A stretch of 64,000 bases of DNA, taken from Scylla paramamosain. Taxonomy: Eukaryota > Arthropoda > Malacostraca > Decapoda > Portunidae. The notes beneath the pieces were generated by a model. It was not told the DNA's origin, ran no database searches, and saw only the letters and a list, made by a program, of their open reading frames with translations. Positions 47,314 through 58,569 of this stretch are shown piece by piece (positions within the stretch are counted from its first letter, which is position 1; the number at the start of each line of letters is the position of its first letter). The stretch is from NCBI RefSeq assembly GCF_035594125.1, contig NC_087178.1:1751001-1815000 (forward strand), given 5' to 3'. The position numbers and the translations under genes were made by a program.

Positions 47314-48650
47314 TAGTGAAGTGTGTTGTGCTCGTTTATTTAGGTTTTATTATTCGATTTTTAGGTATTTTATGAGGTTATTGATTTATTTTTAGACTTT
47401 GTTTGCATCTGAGTCTGGAAACAGCTGAAGATTTAGGGAAATTTTGCAAGTTCGTCAATATGTAAACAAAATATCAGCTGAGGTAGAGGCAGGGCGTCAG
47501 TGTTTTCAGCTATTATTTGCTTCGTCTCTCACTTATTGTAAGCCAAACATGTCATAAGATGGAGCCACATGTCTAGCCTTCATATCCGTTGGTCAAATAT
47601 ATACACCATTGCCTAGGTTTGTTGTCAAGAAGGAACAATTGAGGTAATATGGCGGCCAGCTCCCCCACTGAGGTCGCTGCCGAGGGCCGCCATGATGGAT
47701 TGTTGCCTGTTCCAGCTTGCTGGTTCCAATATTTTTTAAAAATTTTCTGAATGACTTTATTTGGCTTGTATAGTAAGATTTTATGGTTTCTAAAAATATT
47801 TCGTTGCTTTTGAAAAGTTTTTCTTGGTTCTGTTAAGTAAATGTACCGAATTTTCTGCGGTTTTTTTGTGTAGGTAAAGGGCGGTTTATACGGTGATATT
47901 TACCCAAAGTGATTTTCGGCTCTTTTATTTGAGGCTTTAATGAAGATCTTATTGCTTCAAAAAATCGTTTATGATATATGAATTGTTTTGCGTTCCTGTT
48001 GAGTTAAGTGTGTGGACTTTGAATAGGCTTATGGTCCCGTTAAAAGTGGTGTTTTTGTCATTTTTACATTTTTTTATTTGTCTATTTCGGCCTGTAACTA
48101 ACTTTGCAATGCTTGAAAAAATAATTTAGATTTTTTAAAGTGTTTTTTTACTAGTGTAAAGTGAAATGGGTGGACTTTTCAGTGTTTTTAATGGTGTCAA
48201 AGTTAAGACACTTTTTCCATATTTCGTATTAATATTTCTTTACAACTACTCAGGCTGGAGATGTTTTGATATTGTGAATATTAATTAAAGTAATTGTCAA
48301 GTTAGAATATATAAGGTATTCGAGCCTAGCTTCATTTTTTCTAGGGGTCAATTTTAAAATGAAATGCGTTACGTACGTGTGGCAGCGGGTAGCCTGTGAC
48401 GTCATCAAGGATCCGGGACTCTCGGCTCCAGTGTCTCCTCGTCAATATTTACCGTAATTTCCTGTGTTTTCCAGGTGTTTCCAGCTTTTTCCAAACTCAG
48501 GCATGTAGGTAATAGTAGAAGGAGAAAAACTGGAGAAATGGAGGAGGAGGAGGAAGAAATAAGTAAAAATAGAGGAAGAGGAGGAGGCAGCATAACAGGT
48601 AAATATCGAGAAAACAATGTTTAGCTTAGTTTCCCTTCCTGCACTCCTTT
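47314..48650. other. Intergenic; one GC-rich ATGGCGGCC palindrome
   Basis: At 47649-47691 the motif ATGGCGGCC is followed 25 bases on by its inverted copy GGCCGCCAT. AATATGGCGGCC resembles a YY1 site, and the ATG opens a 33-codon frame of unknown meaning. Around 48500-48600 is a GGA-rich stretch. No gene is supported. Confidence 0.35.
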
Positions 48651-49426
48651 TCTCTGTAATATTTCGTGTGTTTTGGGTGTTCTAAATGTTTTGCGTGTAT
48701 TTAGAAGTATTCTGGCGTGTATTGATAGTGTTTTAGGGGTGTTTAGCTGTGTTTAGGTTGTATATTTGCTGTTATGTGTATTTTGGGTGAATTTAAGGTG
48801 TTTTAAGTGTAGCTTAGGATGTTTTAGGTGTATTTTATGTGTTTTTAGTCTTGTGGGGTGTTTTGAGTATATTATGGAGTGTTTTGGGTGTTTGTGGTAT
48901 AGTGAGGTGTTGTGAATTTGTTTTTGGGTTTATTTTGGGTGTTTTAAGTGTTTTGGATGAGTTTGGATGTGTGTGGGGTCTTTTGGGTGTATTAGAGTGT
49001 GTGTGGTGTGTATTGGGAGCGTTTTGATATGTTTTGGTTGTATTCTGTGGTGTTGTGAGATGTTTTTGATGTGTTTGAATGAGTTTTGTGATGTTTTGGG
49101 TTTGTTTTGGAGTTTCTGATTGTTTTTAGTGTGTTTTGAGTTTTGTGGGTAGTTTAGAGTGTTTTGAGTGTGTTTGGGTGAGTTTTATGGTTATTTTAGG
49201 ATGTTATGGGGTGTTTAGGTGAGTTTTGTGGGTATATCAGGGTATTTTGAGTGTTTTGAATGTTTTTAGTGTGATTTGGAGTGTGATTTTAGTGTGTTTA
49301 AGTGAGTTTTTTTGGGGGTATTTTGAGGTGATGTGGGGTGTTTTGAGTGTTTTGGATGATTAAAACGTATTTTGGGTATGTTTGGGTGAGTTTTGTGTTT
49401 GAGTGTTGTGAGGTGTTTTGAATGTT
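48650..49426 (+). repeat. GT-rich degenerate minisatellite
   Basis: Many irregular copies of GTGTTTTGAGTGT / GGGTGAGTTTTGTG. The same unit type continues into block A copy 2 and occurs at the start of block A copy 1 (46140-46380). Confidence 0.8.
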
Positions 49427-49877
49427 TTAAGTGTGTATTAAGTGTGATTGGATGTGTTTTTTTTTTCCTATTTAAGGGAGTTTTGAGTGTTTTGAATGTC
49501 TTGGGTGTGTCTGGGTGAGCTTTATTGTATTTAAGGGTGTGTTGAGTGTGTTATGATGTTTTGTGTGTGCTGTTTGTGTGTGTTTGGATGAGTTTTGTTG
49601 TATTTTGAGTGCAGTTTGGGCATGTTTGGGTGAACTTTGTGGGTGTCTTGACATGTTTTGAGTGTGTTTTGAGGTATTTTGGCCACACGCGCCCCCTCAG
49701 TAACCCGAATGACGTAACTTAACACCACAACCTCACCAGATTTTACCTAACATATACAGGACAACCTTGTCAAGTCTATTATACCCACAAGGGCTTGCCA
49801 CACTCCAGATACTGTGCAGATACCCTTGAAAAGTCTCCCTGCCTCCCCTCCCCACTCATCACTCCATCCCCTAATGT

Positions 49878-49949
<72 letters not shown>
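49427..49949 (+). repeat. Block A, copy 2
   Basis: See block A copy 1. It ends in a (CT)n array at 49880-49949. After it comes a 2.4-kb segment absent from the first locus. Confidence 0.9.
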
Positions 49950-49952
<3 letters not shown>

Positions 49953-50164
49953 GACGACGACCACGACAACGAACCTAGCCTAATCTAACTACTACTACTA
50001 CTACTACCTTTCTTCTCCTCTGATGAATGATAATTAGATGTTTGATATAGATCAAAATATTTTAAGAGTTAATATCTTTTTATTTTAATAGATATAATAT
50101 GGATTTTCCCTTTGACAAGCTTCTCTCCTAACACTTCTAACACTCCTAACATGCCCTTTTCTCC

Positions 50165-50463
50165 CCCACAGATTCCTCAAGACCTCTTCATCGACATCGT
50201 AGAGGCCAAGAACTTCCTTGCCTGTGCACTGACCGGTCTCTTCGCCAACACTGAGGACAGCACCACCTGCCTGCCATCTCCCTTGGTCCTCAAGGTTTGT
50301 CACTTCAAGGACCATCTCTCTCTGCCAAGTTCAAGTGGGATCTGACACTTGGGGACGAGGAAGGCTCGTCACTTCAAGGACAATCTCTCTCTGCCAAGTT
50401 CGAGTGGGATCAGACACTTGGGGACGAGGAGGAGTATGCGCTGGTGGTGGCCATCATGACTTG
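50165..50463 (+). pseudogene. C2-domain-like exon relic with internal duplication
   Basis: After a CTCCCCCACAG acceptor-like site the frame reads IPQDLFIDIVEAKNFLACAL followed by TGLF, which resembles the first strands of a C2 domain. A 68-bp tandem duplication (about 50301-50436) shifts the frame. A second frame then reads AKFEWDQTLGDEEEYALVVA to a stop at about 50463. Probably a broken exon of a C2-domain protein. The family is inference. Confidence 0.35.
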
Positions 50464-50561
50464 AGGTGTGTGGGGTGATGTGGGCAATGTATGGGGGTGT
50501 GTTAGGGGGAAGGTGGGAAGGAGGGAAAGGGTATGTTTGTGTTTGTTTTTTTGTTTGTGTG

Positions 50562-50568
<7 letters not shown>

Positions 50569-50597
<29 letters not shown>

Positions 50598-50651
50598 TTA
50601 TTTTTCTCTTCTCATTTTTGTTTTCTTGCTCCTCTTTTTTTCTTCCTCTTC

Positions 50652-50728
<77 letters not shown>
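50569..50728. repeat. Poly-T tract and (GT)n microsatellite
   Basis: T-run at 50569-50594, a pyrimidine-rich spacer, then (GT)n at 50652-50728. Confidence 0.97.
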
Positions 50729-50733
<5 letters not shown>

Positions 50734-50821
50734 AAAGAGAGAGGGATATAAGATGCTGTTGTTCATCTTCAAGTAGATAAGTCCTGTGGAACATGATGTG
50801 TTTAATTGAAAACTAATATCT

Positions 50822-51410
50822 TCAGGGTGTTTTGGATGTCCTTCCCTGGCATGATTGGTGCATCATGTTTATATTTGGTAGGGGAACATCTGAATTTTTA
50901 CAGCTTGAGAGTGCTTTCTTTATTATTACCCCAGATGATGCAAATGGAAATTCCAAAGCTGACTGTTTAATGAAAGCTTGTGTTGTTCCTTTGAGTTCAG
51001 CACCAGGATCCCCAGGATGTGTGTGTTGGTGGTGTCCACTTTTGAAGTTCATTGTTCCTGTTTGCTGTGAAATTATTGCATAACACTTTTTCCCATGGTA
51101 GCTGCATATCCATGTGACTGAGACAGATGACTGTCGCTTCTTGGTGTACATAAAAACCAGAGAATCAGTGAGCAGCTGCCTTTTCTTGTTCCACCAGAAA
51201 CAATTTTGTAGGTCACAGGAGTGTCTGCAAGGACCATTGTTGGTAACGCTTCATCATCTAATGATGTTTCAGCTGCTGGATTGATGTCATCAATAGGAAG
51301 TGTGATGTTGAAGCCATTGGGTGTGTCGTTGTTGATTGTTGCAGGCTGCTCTTCGACTGGGAAGGCATTAAAAGGATTGTTGGCATCACCAGAAACCAGG
51401 GTATAAAATA
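50822..51410 (-). pseudogene. FLYWCH zinc-finger relic, frameshifted
   Basis: The minus strand reads GDANNPFNAFPVEEQPATIN, later VTYKIVSGGTRKGSC. After a shift of one base near 51165 it continues DSLVFMYTKKRQSSVSVTWI with CSYHGKKCYAIIS and a GHHQHTH end. The spacing of the aromatic residues, W-x-C, C and H-x-H fits the FLYWCH zinc-finger class. FLYWCH fingers are often linked to Mutator-like transposases, and the helical tail (GTTQAFIKQSALEFPF) agrees. No transposase core is present. Confidence 0.6.
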
Positions 51411-51426
51411 TGAGCGAACTTACAGT

Positions 51427-51428
<2 letters not shown>

Positions 51429-51520
<92 letters not shown>
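51429..51520. repeat. (CT)n microsatellite
   Basis: About 92 bases. It interrupts the frame upstream of the FLYWCH relic. Confidence 0.98.
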
Positions 51521-51523
<3 letters not shown>

Positions 51524-51775
51524 TTTCCACAAGTTGTTAATGTATCTATATTTTGTTTATGATAATAATGGTACATAGTTGATGGTACATAGCAGCCAGG
51601 GATGGTACATAGCAATCAGTACTACCAGTCTCAAAGGCCACAAAGATGATTAGCTGTGGTTTCAAGACTTTAATTATGTAGAAATCTTGTTGATATGTCA
51701 CTAGTAACGTAAAATTACCCTTAGAAACCTGTGTGGCTTCAATCTTGAAAGCAGTGGAGGTGCGGCACAGAGATA

Positions 51776-52085
51776 CAGTAAAATCCCTCTCATCCGGCAT
51801 TCGAGTATCTGGCAGCTTCAAGTATCCGGCACATGTTTCCTCGAGCCTTAAAATCAATAAAAAATCAATGTGTACTCATAAGATCGATTAAAATTCCCGC
51901 GCGAGGCATACTTTGTCCACTCGCCACCACAGCGCACTGCTTCACGCTGCACGCGGCCCACTGCACTGTGTTTACTCAGTAACTCAGTCCCGCGTATGCA
52001 CTGTTTATCGCCTGACGCCTTCATCATGCCTAAAGTTGTAGAAAAGAGGAAGCGTGTTGTGCTTACACTTAACCCGCGCAGTGCC
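51776..52085 (+). mobile_element. pogo/Tigger-like 5' end with start of transposase
   Basis: TA at 51774-51775 is followed by CAGTAAAATCCCTCTCATCC and two further TATCCGGCA/ATCTGGCAG sub-repeats. At 52027 an ATG begins MPKVVEKRKRVVLTL, the typical basic start of pogo/Tigger transposases before the helix-turn-helix. The similarity stops there and a GC-rich duplicated GTGCCACCGCCGTA sequence follows. A 5' remnant only. Confidence 0.55.
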
Positions 52086-52361
52086 ACCGCCGTAAATTTA
52101 TGGCATCTAGCTTACCCGCGCTCAGTGCCACCGCCGTATATTCACGGCGGCAATCTAAAAAAAATTCTAGTATGTTTATTTGTCTAAATAACTTTATAAA
52201 AAACACACTAAGTATACTCCAAGCTCCACCCTACGCACTGAATGTGTTAGTTTGTTGGTATGCTCCTTGAGTGGCCCCCAGGCGGCGCACGGCGCGGCGA
52301 TCACGTCAGACTCACGAGAGCTTGTACAACCACCGGAGGAAGCAGTCATGGCGCGCCGCCG

Positions 52362-52564
52362 TTTTTACAGTTCTAGTGAAGATTAACATAAATTCTACAT
52401 TACTTACAGGAGAAACACGCTTTTAAAAGGCTGTAATTGAAGTGACATGGTTTTTATGGGTATTTTTACAGTTCTAGTGACAGATCTACAATATTTCTAC
52501 ATTATTAACAGGAGAAACATCCTTGAAAACCCTGGTAATCATCTTTGTGGCTTTGAGAAATAGT

Positions 52565-52602
<38 letters not shown>

Positions 52603-53029
52603 GAGCATTTTAGTTGAGCCTATCCTGCGCTCGTTCGTGTTTGCTACGGTGAGACGGTGCAGCAGTGAGTGAAGTTTTTGTTCATAATCATGTAGCGGGT
52701 GTCGAGTGGGGAAAGGGAAGTGAGGGAATGAGGATATTATATGACATATTATTTGATAACATGTCAAGTTTTGTGTGTGTTGTTGAAGGAGCAGTGACAG
52801 GTGGCGTTAGGGAGGGAGATGGATGGATGGCTGGTTGGCTGGCTGCAGTGTTTTTGTCAGCACTGGTCAGTCAGTCTTGCCCACACGCCCCATTGATCAG
52901 TGTTTCCGTTTTCCCAGCAGCTTCTCCCTGCACTGAGCACCGCCAAGCAGCACCAGAGAGGCACGAGTACGTAAGGTCAGTCCAGAGGTGCCAGCCTTCC
53001 CTCAGTCAGCCTTACTGCCTTCACTACAA
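52362..53029 (+). repeat. Block B, copy 2, upstream of the I-like LINE
   Basis: See copy 1. Indels relative to copy 1 inside the shared frame are multiples of three (one 3-bp and one 9-bp). Contains an (AG)n array at 52564-52600. Confidence 0.85.
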
Positions 53030-53179
53030 CAGAAGTGTCCTGCAGCTCCCTCCCAGGTTCAGCTTGCTTCAGGCCTTTCCCTTTCTGCCTTCATTAGGGG
53101 AATTGTACCCATTGCACTGATCTTTATTAATTTTCTTCTTTCAGGTACTAGCCTCAGAGAAAGCCTTCTGAAGTGTCTG

Positions 53180-55800
53180 CCAGACTTTCTGACCTTCATC
53201 ACATCACTCACACAGTGACTCCTTCACCTCCCCCTCACTTCATATTCTGGAATGCCCAGTCTCTGTACCAGAAACTTTCAGCCTTTAAAACCATGCTCTC
53301 TTCCTATTCACCTCTAGTTGTTGGCATCTGTGAGATGTGGCTCATGGCTTTCCTAGCTATGCTTCCTACAGGGTGGATGGGGGGGGGACCAGTGGAACAG
53401 GAGGCAGCCTGCTGCTGCTGGTCCACCAGTCCCTCCCTTCTAGCCCTCTCACTATCACTTCCTTCCCTGAGGGCAGATTGGAGCACCTGGGAGTGACTGT
53501 CACCTTTGATTTGCAGCCTCTTCAGATCCTTTTAATATATAATACATGTTTGCATATTTCCCTTCAGGAGCTTCAATTCTTATTTTCACAGCTTTCCTCC
53601 CCAGCACTAATAATGGGCAATTTTAATGCCTACCACAACTTCTGGGAACCAGCCCTCCCCAGGAGCTGGAGGAACTATTCGGGTTGCTTCCTCTCGGAGT
53701 TTCTGGTGGACAGTGTTTCTCTCTCTCTCATTACTTCTCCTGGACTCTCTACCAGGATTGATGAAGTTTCAGGGAACCCCTCTACTTTGGATCTATGCCT
53801 GGGGAATGGGCCCCTCTTCCACACCACTGTCACAACTGGCCCTTACATGGGAAGTGACCATCTTCCAGTAATATTTCCTTCCTGTCACTGCCACCCCCCT
53901 CTCCTTTCACACAGACCTTGTTGGTCATTTGAAAAAGGGGACTGGGACACCTTTCAATTAGAGTAAAAGTTGGTCACTCCTCCCACTTTCCTCCCTTCAC
54001 AAGGTCAAATTCATTATCTTATGAACACCTTGATGGATGTGGGATCCCATCACTCAGTTTGTCACTTCCCACCACCCGCACTTTCAGGATCCCTTGGTGG
54101 TCTCAGAAATGTGTGGCCAAACACCACACCTTTAATGCATGAGGTAGGCACCCCATCCCTCCCCTTTGCAGACTCTTCCACTTCCTAGAGGCCTGGTGGA
54201 GACATGTTATTCTTGATGAGAAATGTTCTGCCTGGGCCTCCTTTTGTGCCTCCCTGTCTTTTGCTTCTTCAGTCTCCTGGGCTTGGTCATTCTTCAGGAA
54301 GATGGTCCATCCACAACCCCCCATTCACCTTTCCGTTAAGTAGTAATGGTGCCCTCCTCACCACGGACACCCAGAAAGTTGAGTGCCTTACCTCCCACAT
54401 CCACACCACACTTGGCTCCCTCAATCGTGAACCCAGCCCCAGCATACTATCTTCACACACTGGTCACACAATTCCAGGAGCTTTCCTCAGGTTTACATTC
54501 ACTGTCTGCTGGGAAGGCCACCAGGGTGGACAACATCCTCAACAAGTTCCTCAGATGTCTCCTAGATTCTCTGGCCCACTTCCTGAATGTCTTCAGTGCC
54601 AGCTGGATGTTGGGGATGTTCCTCTATCTCTAGCCCTGGCAAGGACCCTTCAGAACCTTTCTCATACAGGTACATTAGCCTTCTTTTCAACCTTGGGAAA
54701 ACACTAGAACACATTGTACAGGACAGACTGACATGGTGGTTGGAACACAAACACCTCCTTCCCACACACACATATGGATTTTGTCCCCACAGTGGCACCC
54801 TAGATGCTCTGTTCCACCTGGAGCATCACATCCAGGAAGGGTTTAACAACAAGCAATTCACTTTAATAGCCTTTCTTAATCTTAAGTGAGCTTTTGACTC
54901 CACTTTATATAACACCATTGTTGTAAAACTTACCCACCTGGGACTCAGAGGGCCCTCCCTTAATTTGGTTAAGTCCTTCGTGTCTTTCAGGGCCTTCTCT
55001 CTGGTGATAGGTACTACCTACTCTAGGTATTACCCTGTCACCAGAGGTGTCCCACAGGGTTCTCCTCTCAGTCCTCTCCTCTTCAATGTCTTTCTGACTT
55101 TTCCTCCTAGCCATGCACACAAGCACTCCTGTATGCTCATGACATTTCCCTGCTTTGCTCTGCTCTGACCATCCAAGAGGCTTAGCTCAATCTTCAGTGT
55201 AGGCTTGATGACGTCCACTCCAGGACAACATGTTGGGGCCTGACGGTGAGTGCCCAGAAGTCTAGCCTTCTGTGCTTCACTTGAAGGTGCATTCCCAATA
55301 TTCCAGTGGTCACCATTAATGGTTCCCCCATTCCTTTCAAAACCCACCACAAGTTTCTTGGTCTACTGTTGGATGGTCCATGCCTAACCTGGGGCTGCCA
55401 CATAAAATGTCTGGTAACCTCGTAGCTCAAGAGGCTTAACCTCATGAAGTCCCTCGCAGGTGTCAAGTGGGGTGTGGACAGACATTCTCTCCTTCACTTT
55501 TATTGTTCTTATATCTGGAGTTGCTTGGACCGTGGATGTAAGGTTTATGGAGCAGCCTCACCCTCTCTACTCCAAAAATTGGAGGTTATTCAAAATTCAG
55601 CCCTCCACATTGCTTTGGGAGCTTTTAGGTCCCCAGCCACAGCCCTTCAGGCAGAATCCTCCCTATCCTCACTGTCACACCAGTGCTCCACCCTCTTTGT
55701 CCACACTTACACTAAACTTGTGTCCAGCCCTAGCAGCTGTGCCCTCCACTCCCTCCTCCTCTGACACTGTAGGGAACCACTTCATGGTTCCTTACCATAT
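53180..55800 (+). mobile_element. I-like LINE, nearly full ORF2 span but frameshifted
   Basis: The endonuclease is readable as FIFWNAQSLYQKLSAFKTML, the GNFNAYHNFW motif, LCLGNGPLFHTTV and GSDHLPVIF (53240-53880). The RT follows: LGKTLEHIVQDRLTWWLEHK (54690), FGFCPHSGTLDALFH-type motif (54775), GVPQGSPLSPLLFNVF (55050) and a degraded active-site motif. The C-terminus has SYIWSCLDRGCKVYGAASPS and IQNSALHIALGAFRSP (55500-55640), typical of I-type elements. Several stops and shifts make it non-functional. The original element may begin at block B (52362). Confidence 0.82.
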
Positions 55801-55839
55801 CAAGCCCACACCCCTTTTATAATTCCATGAAGGTCTCTC

Positions 55840-55998
55840 TTTACTTTTTCCAACACTTGGCGGCATTTTCTGGCATTAAATTCTAGTTTCCATCTTTGGC
55901 TTCATGCATGTATCTTGTCAATATCCTTTTGTAACTCCTTGCAGTCATTTTCATCCTTTAGTATTTTCATTATTTTTGCATCATCAGTGACAGATCCT

Positions 55999-56095
<97 letters not shown>

Positions 56096-56200
56096 CATAG
56101 ATGCCAACACAGATCCTTGCAGTACCCCACTTGTCACTTTGCACCAACTTGAATTAGTGTCTGATTACTGTTCTCATTTTCCTCCCTTGTAAATAATCAT
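55840..56200 (-). mobile_element. CR1-like LINE fragment split by an (AT)n expansion
   Basis: The minus strand reads a TSGVLQGSVLAS-like block, then a 92-base (AT)n array (56001-56092), then TDDAKIMKILKDENDCKELQ and KDIDKIHAWS-like residues. It corresponds to the palm of the related element in USP24 intron 17 (about 23990-24200). Confidence 0.75.
56001..56092. repeat. (AT)n microsatellite inside a LINE
   Basis: It replaces the sequence coding for the F-x-IYINDM segment of the RT. Confidence 0.97.
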
Positions 56201-56218
56201 CCATCCATCTTAATATTG

Positions 56219-56379
56219 ATGTAACTCAGATCATGCATCATTATAATATACAAATCACTTATTTTGACCTACAGCTTGTGGTTGTGGTGGTCTGTGTGCT
56301 GAAGAGCATGAGTTTAATGATTTAGTAATAATTTGTTAAGTGATTTGTCTATTATAATGATGCATGATCTGAGTTACAT
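56219..56379. repeat. Near-perfect inverted repeat, 43-bp arms
   Basis: The arm at 56219-56262 (GATGTAACTCAGATCATGCA...) is mirrored at 56337-56379 (...TGCATGATCTGAGTTACAT) with about one mismatch and a spacer of about 74 bases. It could form a hairpin or be a foldback element. Confidence 0.85.
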
Positions 56380-56576
56380 GTTTTATTCATCTGATATTAC
56401 TGCTTCCCACACCCTGATGCCCATGAAATTATACTTTCATTGTTACCAGTCAATTATTCACATGTGTGATAGGGTTTTCTTTTAATTGTAAAACAAGCTA
56501 TTCTTTACAGAGGCACATGGCTGTGTCACACTATCTTAAAATTTGAGACATTTTAATTTACATACCAGTGAAACTT

Positions 56577-56664
56577 GTACATCTTTCAGCTAATGGTCTA
56601 ACCTTTAGATGGTCCAGGATGTACATCTTTCAGCTAATGGTCTAACCTTTAGATGGTCCAAGAT
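56577..56664. repeat. 44-bp tandem duplication
   Basis: Two adjacent copies of a unit starting GTACATCTTTCAGCTAATGG that differ at one base. Confidence 0.95.
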
Positions 56665-57551
56665 TTAAGTGTAGAAAGAAACATGGTTTTTCTTAGCATA
56701 ATTTTATTACAAATGAGCACAGTGGTGATTGCATGCTGATGTTATGCTTGCTGTACTAAATCACTTCAACTGAAATGTCATATTGATAGAAAAGCATGTA
56801 TAATGGGCAATCTGTTAAGTGTCACATATAAAAATGTAGAAATTTTAGTCACAATGTAACTGAAAACAATCTTTGCATTTCCTTTCATGATTGTGACAGT
56901 CCTTATGCTTATAACATACATGGCACTGATGTAATAATGTAATTAAAAACTGGCCTTGTACTTCATTCCTTGACTGTGCCAGTCCTGTTACCTATAACAT
57001 TATTTGGCATTGCATCTTTACTTAGATGTAAACTGCTATTCATTTGTGAATCAACTATCAATATCATTCAATTGTCCTTACAATAAGCTCTGTGTTAGAG
57101 TACTGAACTTAATCTGTGTTGAAGACCAGTTTAGTTTTACTACTCCAGCCAGGGACCTTCTGGAAAAGAATTCTTGCTCTCTGAAGACCTGTGCCATGGT
57201 CTGATGCTTTCAACATAACTTGCTTACCTTGTTGAATAGTTGCAGGTGTTTGAAAAAATTACAATCTAGTTGAGACTGTTGAACAGGCAGTTGAGGAGAT
57301 ACCGATTCATTTGTAACATCTGTAAGAAAAGAATTATCATTTATAACATCTGTAAGAAAAGAGCTTACTGTCTGATATATATTCACATGTAATTATAACT
57401 ATAATGATTTCATTTTACACTTCAAATATTTCAAATTCCACTTTGTGGCAAGCTTGCAGCAATCATAAGAATGTCAATAACAGCTATTGGCCAGACTTAC
57501 AAGTCTCAAAAATTTTGTGTCTGATACAAGTAAATGAAGCGTTAAAAGATA
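56665..57551. other. Intergenic, no gene seen
   Basis: AT-rich. A second short direct repeat (AACATCTGTAAGAAAAGA) occurs at about 57317 and 57346. No coding support. Confidence 0.45.
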
Positions 57552-57964
57552 CAGTCATCCCTCACTAACCACAGTTTCACTTTTACATGGATTACTGCCA
57601 ACCATAAATTCAAATCACCTGCTGCTTACTGCATCACACACACACCCATCTGCCTGCCACACAAAGTGTTTCCATGCTTCACTGTCACAACCTGTGACTG
57701 TGTCATTGCCCTCAGTCACACAGTAAACTTGCTCATGTCAGCGTCATCCCTGCTGCCTTGCACCACATCTTCACTACTGTATTGTGTGAACATAGCTTTT
57801 CTGAACCATAGCTCATAAGAAACCTCCACAAAACTGGCTGGTGACATTCCAAAACACGCAAAGAAGGGTGATGACTAGAGGAGAAAGCTAACATATTAAA
57901 CAAATTGTGGGAAGGACAAATTTTTCTTTAATTTAATAAGGTTTTGGGGGCTCAGGGATAACTG
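57552..57964. mobile_element. MITE, 413 bp, pogo/Tigger-type
   Basis: The left end CAGTCATCCCT after TA (57550-57551) matches the inverted right end AGGGATAACTG before TA (57965-57966), with one mismatch. TA target duplication and the CAGT start fit the pogo/Tigger group. No transposase. Confidence 0.7.
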
Positions 57965-57966
57965 TA

Positions 57967-58565
57967 TATTGGATGTTCCATGACTGTATAATATACATTT
58001 TTCTTAGATTCCCATCACAGCTGTCCCCTTTAAGACATGCTTAAGAACAAGTTTCCAAGGCAAGATTATGGATTTATCACAACAGTTTCCTTTGAAACTT
58101 TTATAATCATAGCTTTCTCTTTTGGAATTCTCTATGGGAGTTGACACAGTGAGCCTGTTCTTTTAAACACTAAGTTTTGTTAGGAGTTGCATTAATTGTA
58201 TATTTATAGAGTGCTTCTGCAACTATGCTAAGTGTATTCAGTATTCTCAGAAAGTCTCTAACTTGATTTTCATTTTATGAAGTAGTATAGTCACAAGTGG
58301 CTATTGTCTGTTCATTTCTAGTTTACATCTGGAGCCTAAGCTACTTGTACTTTCATAGCATAATCATTGATTAAAGAGTGTTTTCAGTCAATGTCTTCTG
58401 TTTACTGTAGAGACTGGCCTCTCCACAATACAAATTTTGTATCTTTACTGTATCTCACTTATTCAGCACATTACACACATTATTTTATCAGCACATTATG
58501 CACATCATTTCTTCATTGTTCAACAGGCATAAGAATGATAGTCTATCTATCCATCTTTATACCAA
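57967..58565. other. Intergenic, no gene seen
   Basis: AT-rich with no supported open frame, repeat array or RNA gene. Confidence 0.45.
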
Positions 58566-58569
58566 GCTG

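Larger units (their letters stand above)
49950..52361. other. 2.4-kb segment lying between blocks A and B only in the second locus
   Basis: In the first locus block A and block B are separated by only a few bases after the CT array. Here they are 2412 bases apart. The segment begins with GACGACGACGACCACGAC. It contains a C2-like exon relic, a poly-T and (GT)n pair, a FLYWCH relic, a (CT)n array, a pogo/Tigger relic and a CpG-rich end (about 51890-52360). Confidence 0.8.

Noticed and set aside
52988..53218. Plus-strand frame between block B and the LINE endonuclease
   Set aside because: No motif, and it overlaps the LINE leader; not supported as a gene.
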